Assembly (NCBI GenBank): GCA_032207245.1
Contig: CM063510.1
Span: 50,132,595-50,196,594 of the forward strand
Source: Pardosa pseudoannulata
Lineage: Eukaryota > Arthropoda > Arachnida > Araneae > Lycosidae
DNA length: 64,000 nt
Direction: 5' to 3'
Below, in pieces: positions 1-13,735 of this stretch. Within the stretch, counting starts at the first letter, position 1, and every line of letters begins with the position of its first letter. The translations under genes and the position numbers were made by a program. The notes under the pieces are model-generated. The model searched no databases, was not told the DNA's origin, and saw only the letters and a list, made by a program, of their open reading frames with translations.

Positions 1-1140
1 ATGGTTGAGAAGAGCAGATATATCACTGTCTAAGAGCAGAATTTATTATACGAATGAGTAAATATATAAATAAATATGTACTACATTTCCAATATAATTA
101 GTACATATTTATTTTTATATACGATTGTAAAAGCATCAAATTTATATTTTAAAATAGAAATTACATTCATAGATATTTCTCCTAAATATTACTTTTTGAT
201 GTCTGTATTGTTAAAGCAATTTGAAAAATACTGTGGAGTAAAACTATTAATTAATGCATTTTATGTAAAATGTGTTAGATAAATATTTGAGGAATATCAT
301 TACCATAATTAACCTGAAATGTTGCAAAAAGACTTTACACGCTCGAGATTTTATTTTCTTCTTAGATTGTAAAACATTTTAGAGTTTATGAATAAGTTTA
401 TCTATTAAACACAGGTGTGTCTTATTAAAGAAATAAAAAGTTTTTCCTCGAATGACTGCTGCCAACTGAATGTACTTACATAATCAAATTTTATTAGTGG
501 AAGTTAATTCAACTACGTAATCCCTTTAATATGTTTAAAAAATTATGGAAAAATGTATCAATCGAATGGAATAAAAACTGTTTACAGCAACAATTGAATA
601 CGTTTGAATGATCTCTAGTGCTTTCAAGTATTGAAAAACCGAATTTCAGATAATGTAAACGATATCAGATTTATTTATTCCTGAAAAATGATTCTACTCC
701 AGGAACATTAAGCTTATAGTTTAAAAAAGAAAAGAAATATCTGCTATTGAGAGGTGTGGGAGCATGAAAAATTACTGAATAATTGAAAATAAATTGATTT
801 TTTCCTCCAACAGCCTAAGTATTAAGTTTAGATATCATTTATCATATTTAAAAGAAAATGTTTGAAAGATCTTGTGCTTAGATACACAGGCGAGTCATCA
901 GAGCTTTTAATGAATATTAAATTAAACTTATTTTTTTTCTGCTTGAAATTTCAGATAATTCTTATTTCAGCTAATTATCTTTACCATATAAAAAGTTTGC
1001 AAGAGAGTATTCAGGTAGAAAAATGAGATATTTTGTTGTTTATCGATTCATGAACAGCGTGAATCATTTAAATGTCTTATTACACGTCAGTCAAAACCAA
1101 AATAAATCTATTTAAGGGTAAACATTTTTAATTTTAAAAA
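1..1140. other. AT-rich stretch without recognisable gene
   Basis: AT-rich with many homopolymer runs. The only open frames are short (one of 68 codons at 76-282), of low complexity, and match nothing I recognise. I see no RNA gene or transposon terminus. Confidence 0.6.
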
Positions 1141-1318
1141 AAATTCAATTTTTTTTTTCATTTTTAAAATATTTAACATATCAGAATAGATTAAAACAAA
1201 CCCCATCAAATATTCGAAATAAACCTGTAAAAACTGTAAAATTCTTGCATTTTATATCATATCTTTTAAGGAAACTATAAAAATTATATATGTATTTTGC
1301 TGAAAATTGTGTTTTTTT
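1141..1318 (+). repeat. Interspersed repeat R1, copy 1
   Basis: Similar over about 180 bases to 11971-12135 and 13551-13735 (both reversed) and to 27685-27795 (same strand). The shared core runs: T-rich tract, AAAACAAACCCC, then CAAATATTCGAAAT, AACCTGTAAAA, CTTTTAAGGAAACTATAA, and finally TATTTTGCTGAA. The order of blocks is the same in all copies, so this is a real dispersed family and not shared AT-richness. No coding capacity or terminal inverted repeats are visible. It could be an old MITE or a fragment of a larger element. Confidence 0.65.
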
Positions 1319-1765
1319 CAACTGGCGTGCACTATAAATCAAAATTATTGCACACATTTATTTCAAATTTTCACAGAATATACATTATACACCTATCATG
1401 AAACTACCTACCTTTTTAGTTTTTTTTAAATTTTATTTAGTATTTGTTGTATTTGAATGGAATTTTTTAGCATTTTAGATTTTCTAAAAATTTAATCAAC
1501 TGGTGTAATATTTATGATATTTTTTTAAATTTAAATAGGTTGAGAATCATTTAAATATTGTTGTTTCCAGAAAAGAGAAAATTACTAATAAAACTGTTGG
1601 AAGTCAACGTACAGTATATTTTTAAAAAAGTTTTTAAACTATCTCTTTTTTTTACTTTATAAAAAAAGTTCTTACTTTTTAGAGAGAAAGTCAATTTATC
1701 AAAATTAAATAAAAAAGAAAAAAATGCTGAAAATTCATGTATTTACGATAATTTAAAAAAGATAT

Positions 1766-1831
1766 GACAAGGTTAAAAATAAAAAAAAATCTGCCATTAA
1801 ATGGCAGATTTTTTTTCTTTTTTGCCTTGTC
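1766..1831. repeat. Near-perfect palindrome (33-bp arms)
   Basis: GACAAGG...AATCTGCCATT on the left is answered by AATGGCAGATT...CCTTGTC on the right with a one-base centre at 1799. Arms are about 32-33 bp with about three mismatches, all in or beside the A/T runs. It could extrude as a hairpin or be the remains of a foldback insertion. It is not a bacterial-type terminator; the context is eukaryotic. Confidence 0.8.
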
Positions 1832-2639
1832 AGAGTTGATTAAAAAACAATGTGTACCCTTCAAATATTTCGCTATCTAACGAGAAAACCGCGCATTCTG
1901 CATAGTAAATAGGAATCGTAAGTAGTATTCGTTGCTTGTTTAACGAGTACAGTTTAGCTCGTGATAAGCCGTTAATGCAAGAGAAATATCAATAACTGAC
2001 CGAGCTGCTCCACTTTTCTAGTTTTGGGCAGTAGCCGGCTGTTACTTAAACCAGTAGTTACTGTCCAAAACATGTTTAAAAATTTGTATAAATACAGCTT
2101 GAACTTCATTACTAAAACTTTAGTTTTACTCTTTGCCTTTTACGAAAAGTTTACGGAGATTCACCTTATTGTTCGCTATTTTTTAAATTCATTATGTCTT
2201 TTTTTATATGTTGGGAGAAAATAGACTAAACTCTATATAATGTTTTCGATTTTGATTTAATATTTAAAGTTAATTCGGGATCATTCTTTCATGTCCGAGA
2301 CATTTTTGCCGACTACATATCGATGCCTATATGAAATCTAAGTTACTATGGGCTGCGTATATTAAAATTAGTTTGAATACTACAGCCTGAACCGGTAGTG
2401 ATCAGCTATCATTTTAAACATCATAGGATGCCATTAAGAAAAAATGAAAAACCACGCAAAAAAAAAAGATTTATTTGGTATTACATGTAAAGTGAAGTTT
2501 TATAACAGATAAAGCAATTTATCACGATTTCAGTCAATGTCCATACCAAAAAAATAAATTTAAATGCGGTTCTTGAAAAATCATTCTAACAATAAATTAC
2601 ATCCAGTTTAACTTTTTTTTACCTCTTCCTGTAAGTCAA
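1832..2639. other. AT-rich stretch, nothing recognised
   Basis: There is a 66-codon open frame at 2024-2224 with no recognisable domain, probably chance. No repeat terminus or RNA gene is seen. Confidence 0.5.
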
Positions 2640-2925
2640 TGTCAAAGACATACCAGAACAGGACCGATTTGAACTAGAAAGAAACTTCGGACTTCTCCCA
2701 ACCAATAGAAGAGACTGTTGGTTTGACTTTTTCTGACTTCTCCGTTCGGGAGTGGACCTCTTTTTTTTTCTCCGCGGGGAAGTCTGATTTTTTTAGAGGG
2801 CAAGGTTGTGACCCGAGGAGAGTAGAAGGTGAACGCTGCTGACATCCGCAGCTTGCGGGTTAGACCTTTTGAGAAAAATCATCGCTATATTGTTTTTTAA
2901 GGCCGGCGCCGATTCGAGAGCAGTC
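2640..2925. other. GC-rich patch of unknown origin
   Basis: This block stands out from its AT-rich flanks: TTCTCC/GACTTCTCC motifs recur at about 2688, 2737 and 2769, there is a CCAAT-like CAACCAATAG at 2699, and GGCCGGCGCCG near 2901. It could be a worn LTR or leader fragment, or a promoter of an unseen transcript. The 67-codon minus-strand frame here (2642-2845) has no recognised domain. I cannot choose between these. Confidence 0.35.
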
Positions 2926-3064
2926 TTCGATATCTACAAATGATAAGTTGATTATAGTTGTATTCCTTAGGCATTTATTTAATTGTATAAATTCATTTAA
3001 TCAAGACATTTGTCCATGTGTTTATTATTGAGTATTAATTTCTTCTTTCTCAAACACTAGGCTA

Positions 3065-3246
3065 GTTTTGTTTGGTTTGGTTTGGAGTGCTACGGTATAC
3101 TTTTTGCAACACGAGGGCTAATGAGACCGGGACCTACAGCTTAAAGCCGATTTCGAATGGTTACGAACATCCATGCCACTGTGAGATTCGAACCCACGAA
3201 CTCCGGTACCGAAGGCCAGTACGCTAACCAATCGGCCATCGTTCGG
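3065..3246 (-). mobile_element. tRNA-derived SINE, family A, complete copy
   Basis: Read on the minus strand it starts with a tRNA-like head: A box TGGCCGATTGGTTAGCGTAC (about 3218-3237) and B box GGGTTCGAATCTC (about 3183-3195), the two internal RNA polymerase III promoter elements. A tRNA-unrelated body follows (AAGCTGTAGGTCCCGGTCTC, then ATTAGCCCTCGTGTTGC) and it ends in a CCAAA-repeat tail at 3066-3084. Perfect 16-bp target duplications, CTCAAACACTAGGCTA, flank it at 3049-3064 and 3247-3262, which fixes both ends and shows LINE-type retrotransposition. Related copies lie at 4146, 6022, 10215, 23677, 32862 and 58823. Confidence 0.93.
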
Positions 3247-3262
3247 CTCAAACACTAGGCTA

Positions 3263-4145
3263 ACGCAGCATTATATTTATAATCATTTACTGTTGATTCA
3301 AAAGGAAAATTTATAAATAAAAGAAATTTTACAGATTATAAGATTGCCCCATACCTATTCTGAAAAGATATACTTGTTCTAAGGAAACAAAAAATCTACA
3401 AGCTATTATTTAGTGACATCTAAAATGAGACGTAAGACACCGAAAGGATATAAATTATTAAACTTTTTCACTAAACGAGATAAATGCAAATATTTTTATT
3501 TTATCTTTAATTAATCAGTTGAAGTTAAAATCAGTTATTAGCTTCAGAGATAAATCTATTTTGTTTAGTTATTAAGGAATTTAATATATGATAATCAAAA
3601 CTCATAAGTAGTGAAACACTATACTAAAATGTTAAAATAATTTACTCTAAAGCTAATTTAAGGAAAGAATAAACAATCACGAAAGTGATTAACTCCGTTT
3701 AAATGAATCACCTGCAGACTTCAAGACTTCAACGTACAGAAATATGAATAGACGAAATTTCAAATGCAATAGAAAACTTCATACAAAGAGCATTAAAATC
3801 AGCTGTAAAAGGAATTTTATGCACTGCAGATACTAAGTGATCAACCACGTGACTTCCAAGATGTGGTAGAGAGCGTGCGCAAAGTATGCACTCTGATTTG
3901 GAAATCATGGCGATCCCACCTCCATTAAATATAAACATGAGTATGAACAACTGTTCACTTTCAAAAAAATGAGGTATTACATAATTTTTAAAGAACTTTA
4001 AGGATGGTATAGTCTATAATTATATTAAAACAACAAGAATAACGTCAAAGTTAAACAAAGATATAAATTAAAATAGGATTCTGTATAAAAGTAATCTCGA
4101 TTTTTTAAATTTTTCTGAGACGACTCTTCTCCAACACCCATTCAG
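3263..4145. other. AT-rich stretch without recognised feature
   Basis: A 73-codon minus-strand frame (3729-3950) is open but matches no family I know. The rest is low-complexity AT-rich DNA. Confidence 0.5.
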
Positions 4146-4243
4146 TAGCGGAGTTCGAATCCTCCTGGTGGCATCGATGTTTATAGGCGTTCGGAAAAGT
4201 GTTTAAGCAGTAGGTCGGGCCTCATTAGCTCTTGTGTAGCGTA
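4146..4243 (+). mobile_element. SINE family A fragment, head-truncated, plus orientation
   Basis: B-box-like GGAGTTCGAATCCTCC at 4150-4165 is followed by GGTGGCATCGATG, AAGCAGTAGGTCGGGCCTC and ATTAGCTCTTGTGTAGC, the same order as in the minus-strand copies at 3065 and 58823. The A-box half is missing and the tail has become a GTGTAGC-rich tract. No clean target duplication is visible. Confidence 0.8.
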
Positions 4244-4286
4244 TAATTGTGTAGCTATTGTGCTACACAATGCTACACAAAATTAA

Positions 4287-4528
4287 CCCCTTTCTCGACC
4301 AACGTCTCATATAAGCGACACAGAAATTTCACTGTTCTCAGTCCAGCGTCACCTCCACGTGATGTTCTACGGTTGATATTGAGAGACCAGAGTCGCGTAT
4401 GTCTAATAGGAGATCTGAACGGTTTATTTTAATTTTTAAATGCTAGATTTAAGGACTGGATGGCGAAAACGGCAACGGTTTTAACAACGATCTACTTCTA
4501 TAGCATTTACGTTCTGGTCCTCATGGGG
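4287..4528. mobile_element. Candidate TTAA-flanked MITE (piggyBac type)
   Basis: The segment lies between TTAA at 4283-4286 and TTAA at 4529-4532. Its ends are imperfect inverted repeats: CCCCTTTCTCGACCAACG on the left and, reversed, CCCCATGAGGACCAGAACG on the right. The 242-bp length and lack of coding suit a MITE moved by a piggyBac transposase. A rival reading is that the direct repeat TAATTGTGTAGCTATTG (4244-4260, again near 4530-4546) is the true target duplication of another insertion. The TIR mismatches keep confidence moderate. Confidence 0.45.
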
Positions 4529-4546
4529 TTAATTGTGTAGCTTATT

Positions 4547-5837
4547 GTTTGTAAGTAACTGAGAAGCACAATCATTAAGAAATATTAAAATATGTGCTTT
4601 AGAAAAGTAACAGTAAAAGCTATTTAAGTTGATTTGGAATTGAATCAGCTGATGTAAGAAATCTTGAAAATCTTGCAATTTTTCAGTAATATGTACAAAC
4701 AGGAGTAATATTCTAAATAAAGTTCAGCAGTGGATGTGGATGTACCAGGCCACCATGGAATTTTCAATCATAAAACTCCTTTGGGGGTTGTGTGTCCAGC
4801 CAATGAATCAATCATCCTTTGTATAACAAGATGATAGATCGTTCCGTATCAAACAACTATCTATAAAATCCAGGGATCGCCTAATGAAACCCAGGCAGTA
4901 CATTCCGAAATCTAGTATGGTCACGTCTATATAAGTTCCGTTCATATTCCCAAAGCTTCCAGAGAATTACAGTAAATTAAAGAATTTTTTAATAAATTTA
5001 AACACTTGTTCCTAAACATCGTTAGTAAAGTCATATTTTCTTTTATTTCGGTCTTATTAAAGCTACAAATAGGTAGATATCCAGAATATTTGGTATTTCT
5101 TTAATGACCGATTTATGGAATAATGATAAATTATTATGTAATGATCTTCACAGAAAACCATTAGCCTTTTCTTTGACACTAACAAAAATAAGATTCTCCC
5201 ACCTTCTAATGGTTCAAAATCCATTAGCAGCGATTTAACTTCCTTATCACATACATATTCTTGTTTCGTGCATTGAATATTTAAGGAAACGTGTGTTTAA
5301 AGCTGAAAAGATTTCGTTATGATAGTTTATTTTGGATTCGATATAAAATACAAAGGATCCACATTGTTTGAAGCAAAATATGTTCTAGGTCATTACGGGA
5401 CTGACGGGATTTAAAATATTTAGTTTTGTTACATAAAAAAGTAATTTATTTAAAAATCTTAATATGTACATTAGAGAAAAAAGTAGATATCCATTTAGCC
5501 AAAAAATAATCTTAAACGTTTATAAGTTAAAAACAATTACATTTCTAAAATAATTAGCTTTTACTGTATGCTGACAGAAATTATAATATTTTTAGCAGAG
5601 TATAAACTAATGCAGTAAAAAAGGGTTTTGATTATTAAATCACCCCCCCCACACACACACTCCAAAAAAAGTTATAAAAAACAATGACAATTCAAAGTAC
5701 TTATTTGTTTTAAGAAAATGAAAAATTGAAAATTATTACTTCTGTTAAAAAAACATAAAACAAGATTTAACTCCAAAATAATCTAAAAAGTAAAGCATAA
5801 ATAAAATACTGAACTTATTAATTGTGTACTATACTTT
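4547..5837. other. AT-rich stretch without recognised feature
   Basis: Contains only short low-complexity tracts, including C8 followed by (AC)5 near 5643-5660. No gene, RNA or transposon end was recognised. Confidence 0.5.
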
Positions 5838-6475
5838 AAGTCAATTATTCTGAAGAATTCAGCTCACTTAAACACCAACCTATCTACACGACAAAAACTC
5901 AAAGCACGCCATCAGCTGAGTGTGCTAAATCAACGTCGTATATAAACTAATCATGTTGAGATTAACAAACAAACAACTAGTCAAAGCAAGCCAGGTAACC
6001 TAAAATCCAATATTTTTATACTTTCTTTGGTTTGGAGGGCTACAATCTACTGTCTTGCATACAAGGGCTAATGAGATCGGGACTTACTGCTTAAAGCCTT
6101 ACGGCTACGAACATCCATGCCTTTGGCGGGATTCGAACCCGCGAAGAGCAGCTCTCTACCTTTTGACCATAGTTCGGCCAACATTTTTATACAATAGAAT
6201 CGAAAAGTAAGTCCCAATTTACTTGAGCTAAAACAACGCCATATAAGCAGAACGTTTATACGTTTAACGAACCAGCAAGCAAGTCAGGAGAATTCAACTT
6301 ACCCCAAAACCAACCTGTCTACACTATAGAAACGATTAGAAAGCCCCCAGCTATTTGAGCTAAAATGACGCCATATTCTAACTAGCCGGTCACGTTTAAA
6401 GAATCAGGCGAAGTCAGAAGATTTTAGCTTGCCCAAAAACAACTTGTTTACTCAATAGAAACGAAAAGTCAGAAG
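5838..6475. repeat. ~132-bp tandem array, about 3.5 units, split by a SINE
   Basis: Marker words recur at one spacing. GCTAAATCAACGTCGTATAT (5921), GCTAAAACAACGCCATATAA (about 6227) and GCTAAAATGACGCCATATTC (about 6359) are 132-133 bp apart once the SINE insertion (6022-6192 including one target repeat) is removed. ACCAACCTATCTACAC, ACCAACCTGTCTACAC and ACAACTTGTTTACTC recur likewise, as does GTCAGGAGAATTCAAC / GTCAGAAGATTTTAGC. The units are diverged, so the array is old. It could be a satellite fragment or a repeated block inside an unrecognised element. Confidence 0.85.
6022..6177 (-). mobile_element. SINE family A inserted in the 132-bp tandem array
   Basis: Same family as 3065-3246: B box on the minus strand GCGGGTTCGAATCCCGC (around 6126-6142), A-box region GGTCAAAAGGTAGAGAG, body AAGCAGTAAGTCCCGATCTC and a CCAAA tail at 6026-6035. 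The target duplication CCAA(T/C)ATTTTTATAC sits at 6007-6021 and 6178-6192 with one mismatch, the first CC perhaps belonging to the element. Deleting it restores the 132-bp periodicity of the host array, which independently confirms the ends. Confidence 0.92.
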
Positions 6476-8930
<2,455 letters not shown>

Positions 8931-9079
8931 AACAGTGGAAAAAGCGTGACCAGTTCCACCAAAAGGACCGCAAAACCAACAAAACTTGGCAAACTACCTA
9001 TCAAAGCTGAATATTTCTTTTAATTTCCCCCAGGCCGAGTAAAACCGTTATAAAACAAATCATAAGAGAAATTCTGATT

Positions 9080-9180
9080 CACCCGAGTTTTTTCGGGATA
9101 ATAATTAACTGCAATATATGCAAGCCCGAGATAAATCGGGATAATCAGGCAATCGGTGAAGGTTATACAGATTTATGCAA
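9080..9180. repeat. Repeat R2, copy 1, with two CCCGA/TCGGG hairpins
   Basis: ACTGCAATATATGCAAGCCCG, then ATAAATCGGGATAATCAGGC and AATCGGTGAAGGTTATAC, resembles 25943-26012 word for word with substitutions. Within it two small hairpins lie 44 bp apart, CCCGA-GTTTTT-TCGGG and CCCGA-GATAAA-TCGGG, each followed by ATAAT, indicating a tiny tandem duplication. Function unknown. Confidence 0.5.
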
Positions 9181-9199
9181 TATGAAATGGAAATGTTCG

Positions 9200-10214
9200 C
9201 TCATGTTTACTTAGGATCGATATTGGAATTATCAGACTTGTTTCCCCCCATTAGAATTTAAATATATTCTCTCATTTTTATTATAATAGGTGTATTCTTC
9301 ACATTTTTATAGCTATTTTTTTTCGTTTTGAGTTGTATTCAGGTATTTATCTTTTATTACCACAATTTTATTGATTTTAACTCTAATTGTTTAGTGTTGC
9401 ATTTACTTAATAGCCTAACAGCTTTCCTATATAAGTTCTTCGTGTATAAGAAGCTAAAAAGATATTTTCAAACGTGATATGCATCCCCAAAAACCCATTG
9501 TATGACACATTTTACAAAGTACTAATTCATTTTAAAAGCAATTTGTTTTAAAGCCACCATTTAAAAGTCAAAACTAGAAATATTATTCTAGACATCTGAG
9601 ACAGGAAAACATTAAAATGTTGAACATTTTTTACCTGAAGTTGATTTATTTTAGCTCTTTATTGCCCCCTCGATAAATCAACGTAGATATAGTCAAATAT
9701 AATTTACTTCACTGAGCTGTCAGCTGAGGTGGTGTCAGTGTTTGTCCAACCTTTGCTTCACATTCCAAATAACTTAAGATAAATATTTTTTTCGCAGTCT
9801 ATGACAAAGAAAAACTGTATGATTGACGAATATTGACAGATATTACAGTTCATTTAAATGCAAGAAAGTGTTATAATCCTACGCTTTAACCAACGTTTGA
9901 GAAAGAAAGGAAAGTTTAAAATAATAAATTTAATAATACGATTTAAAAATTGTCCTATTTATGTAATTCAGTTTTATTTAAGAAGTATAAACAAGTCATG
10001 TTATTGTCAAATATTTCTAATTTGTTGTTTTTATGAGTTTTTCTTTTCAGTGCAGCTGGCAATACCGACTAATATCTTTATATTAAATACAGTTAAGAAG
10101 CTTTTACTCGTTTAGCACCAACCTAGCAACACGTGTAGCTTAATGTGTATTACGGACGTGAGTAACATTGCTCCCGTTAAAACTTCTTAATGTAGAAGCA
10201 GGAATCAAGCAGAA
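9200..10214. other. AT-rich stretch, nothing recognised
   Basis: An 85-codon plus frame at 9858-10115 is lysine/phenylalanine/isoleucine-rich as expected from AT-rich noise. No family was recognised. Confidence 0.5.
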
Positions 10215-10357
10215 GGTTTGGTTTGAAGTGTTACGGTCTACTCTATTGCAACACGAGAGCTAATGAGACCGAGACCTATTGATTAAAATTCCGATTCCGA
10301 ACTGTTACGAGCGTATATGCCAGTACTGAAGAGTAGAGCTCTACCAATTGTTTGGCA
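10215..10357 (-). mobile_element. SINE family A, worn copy
   Basis: Family A words in order along the plus strand: GTTTGGTTTGAAGTG, TACGGTCTACT, GCAACACGAGAGCTAATGAG, ACCGAGACCTATTG, CGATTCCGAACTG, then CATATGCCAG. The tRNA-like half is shortened: after ATGCCAGTACTGAAGAG comes GCTCTACCAATTGTTTGGC, with the B box lost. No convincing target duplication. Confidence 0.8.
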
Positions 10358-11970
10358 GAATCATGCTGAAAATCCCCCACCCACCCTCCAGGAGTTTTAA
10401 ACATTTTTATTAAAAATGGAATAAACGAAGACTAAATCATTAAAAACGTTCTTAGTGCACTACATGTTAGCCAATTGCTTTTAAACTATTACTCTATATT
10501 GAGGACTTACATGAAAAGAAAATTCGGTTTAGAATTCTTTTGTGTTAAGTACTACTTCTATAAAGCAATTTTATATTTTGAATTGTTTTAACACTTTTCT
10601 TTTGTGTTATCTACACTCTGTAATACGGTAACTAAGTTAAAACCTTTGAAAAAGTGTACCCGATTTTTAGCAAAATAATAAATAAATAGTCTCAAAATTT
10701 GAGAGGGATTAATAAAAAAATTACTGTACCTGAAATATTTGAAAGTTACTTAAAAGAACAATAAATATCGAACTGTGAAACAAATTTGAGTTTTACACAA
10801 GAGAAAGAAAACAAATTTAAATTAAACAATGTAATGCCTTTAATGCAAACAATTACATTATGAAAAGATATCCACAGCGTATCTTTTTCTAAACATGAAA
10901 ACCTTTTTATATTTCTGATCAAATTTTTGCATTTCGAAAGGTCTCTTGTGTCTTTAACTACCAGCAAGCAGAAGCATCAGGTAAATTGCTACTTCTGTTT
11001 GCTGGTAATAATCCAAAAGTTGCTTAAAAAAACTGCAATTTTCTGCACTGTACGTATTAAAAATTTGGTTCCTATAAAGTCAACACATATTTCAATTATC
11101 GTGTTAACATACAGACACACCGAAGAAGAATTCCAAAAATTGCATTTGTTGATTCGGTTAGGTGCAAAGTTTGAAGATCAATCAAAATCTCGAGGAAGAG
11201 TTTTTGAACGATTACAAAACTTTCCATATACTACACGTAAGAGCAACTAAAATTTATAAGTGTATTTAGAGATTTTTAAAGTTTAATGCTGTTTAGTTTT
11301 AAATTTTAAAGTTTAAAAAAGTCCATAATTTTTATAAGAAGGTTGAAATTTATCTCAACTAACTTTCAAGTTTGCCGAAAATGACGACTGACCAAACATA
11401 GTTTAATTCGTATATTCGTATATCAAGATCTAAACATGCTGTTCTGTTCAGGCAGTTATTTTGGGAATTGGACATTTAAGAAAACATATCACCTAAATAC
11501 AGCTTTAAAATGAAATATTTTCTAATTTTTCGACATTCAACATTTGTTCTCTATTTTTATTTAATTTTGCTGAATTCACTTCGGTTCTAAAAAAATAAGA
11601 AAATTTTATATGAAGGGAAAAGTGTGAGCTGCTTGTAAAATATTTTCCTTACACAATGTGGTGCAGTTTTACAACACAGTTAAGTTCCATTAATTATTTT
11701 GGCTTTTATGTAAACAATAATTATTAAGTATTTCTTTAAATTTAAAAACCATGCATTGTCCATGTATTTAAATTAAAAAAAAATATCAGCACTTTTATGC
11801 CAGGAGATTTTATTTTCTAAAACAATATTTAAAATGTCTAAGTTAAATGGTATAAATTATATATAATATATACAATAAAAAAAGTAGGTAGATTAGGTCT
11901 ATAATGTATTTAATATAAAAATTTGAAAAGAGTATGTGCAATTGTTCTTTTTATTTAGAGTCCGCACATG
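10358..11970. other. AT-rich stretch; one 107-codon frame of doubtful meaning
   Basis: The plus frame at 10927-11250 (107 codons) is the longest here. It has no signal peptide, no domain I know and AT-driven composition, so I do not call it a gene. The rest is low-complexity DNA. Confidence 0.45.
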
Positions 11971-12135
11971 TTAAACACAATTTTCAGCAAAATGCAACTA
12001 TATACTTGATATTCAATGCAATGATTATATAGTTTTACTGACTTTAGCTCAATTATTTCAACTGGGTTTGTTTCAACTGATTCAGAAACGCCCAGAAATT
12101 TTAAAAATGTAAAACGAAAAAAATCATTTTATTTT
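11971..12135 (-). repeat. Interspersed repeat R1, copy 2
   Basis: Reversed relative to copy 1. TTTTCAGCAAAATGCA at 11980 is the complement of copy 1's TATTTTGCTGAA block, and GGGTTTGTTTCAACTGATTC followed by AATTTTAAAAATGTAAAACG matches the T-rich end. It lies about 1.58 kb from copy 3 in the same orientation. Confidence 0.65.
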
Positions 12136-13550
12136 ATTGGATAGGTGATTACTTTACGCGAAAAAAAATCGATGATATTTAAGAAATAAATATAACCTCC
12201 AATATTAATATTAGAATGGGGCAGCATAGTTCTAAAGGATTCATTCTAAGGCTTTTTGTGACCTAATTTTATCCATTGGTTTAAATGATATATGTGGAGA
12301 ATTAGCAATTTTACACAGCTCACATTTTATAACTTTACATCACAATCAAGGAAACCAGTTGATGAATTATAATTACTAGTTTGTCCTGTATATATACGGT
12401 CTACTATTTTGAAACAAGAAGGCAAATGTCAGAAGCTAGGAAACTAATAAGCCGAAATGCGTTCTAATAGTCATCTATATGTTTTCCGGCATCTTTTAAT
12501 TAATTGAAGATCTTCAAGATTCTTACCATGTACACACCGATTTCCTCTCCTGTATTGATTCTGCAGGAGAAACATTCATCTATAACTCCGATTATTTGGG
12601 CACGAGAATCCTGTCTGAAGTTTTTCTGTAAAAGTTCCCACGTTTTTACTGGATCGTCAATTTATCTACCTATTGGTTGAAGTTTCTTAATTCATTTTCT
12701 GATATTCATTTTCGACTTCACCTTTAGTAAATGCAACCAGTATAACTTCTTATTTAAATATAATACTCTAATAGTCCGAATTTCATTCATAATACTTCCA
12801 TATCATCACACTATGATGTATAGTCACCATTCAGCTGTTTCAATCAAAACATCCATTTTGATTTCTTTAAAAGTCCATGTGCCTGCCGTCAAATTGATTT
12901 TATACTCAGAGTTATTTTAGGCAAACTTCACTTCTGAATACATGACCTCTCATAGCTTATTTGATGGAAAATTGGTCGGTAGTTAAGCCAATTCACCCAC
13001 ATCCAAAATTCTAAAACATGAGTGTAATAGCAGTGCAGTGGACGGATGAATAAATGCCTTCAGTGAAGAGATGTTTTTAAAACAACTTGACTCAGCCATT
13101 TTATTTCACAATTATAATATAAAACAAAATATAAACTTACTACAGCGTTTGGTAGTATAAAATAAAGACTTATACATAACAACGTTAGTCATACAAAAAG
13201 CGTTTAGAAAACAATCTATCAATTGAAAGTTTAAGTTAAAACAAAAGAGCATAGAAACTGGACAAGGCTAAGTAATCACATGCTTAAATAATACTAATAG
13301 CTGTTAAATTTGATTATAGCATTCTGTTAACAGTCATGGTTAAATACATCCGTGAATAAAGCTGATCACATCTTAATTTAATCACGATTACAATCACATT
13401 GGATGAGCTGAAACATATACCTTCATTGATTTGCAATGACGTCCTAAAAATGTGGTAGGGAAGAATTTTAAATTTTAGTTTCCCAACAGTATTTACTGTG
13501 GGATTTTACAATAGTTAATTATTTACAGTGCGGAAGTTGACAAAACGTTC
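12136..13550. other. Stretch without recognised feature
   Basis: Somewhat less AT-rich around 12380-12900 but no coding frame, RNA gene or repeat terminus was recognised. Confidence 0.45.
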
Positions 13551-13735
13551 TATTCAGCAAAATGCATTTATAGCTGTTATAGTTACCTTAAAAGGTCGTC
13601 TATTAAATATAAAAGTTTTATAGCTTTTACAGGTTTTAGTTCGAATATTTCAAGGGGATTTGTTTTAAACGATTGTGAAATGTCCAAAAATTTCAAAAAT
13701 GTAAAAACGAAAAAAAAATTTTTTTTTGTAGATTT
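13551..13735 (-). repeat. Interspersed repeat R1, copy 3
   Basis: ATTCAGCAAAATGCATTTAT, then TAGTTACCTTAAAAGG, TACAGGTTTTAGTTCGAATA, TTTGTTTTAAACGATTGTG and TTCAAAAATGTAAAAACG. These are the complements of copy 1's blocks in the correct order. With copy 4 (27685-27795) it shares the word TCGTTTAAAACAAATCC, giving the best-preserved core of the family. Confidence 0.7.

Noticed and set aside
10927..11250. 107-codon plus-strand open frame
   Set aside because: AT-driven composition, no recognisable domain or splice-supported context; chance frames of this length are expected somewhere in 64 kb of six-frame translation.
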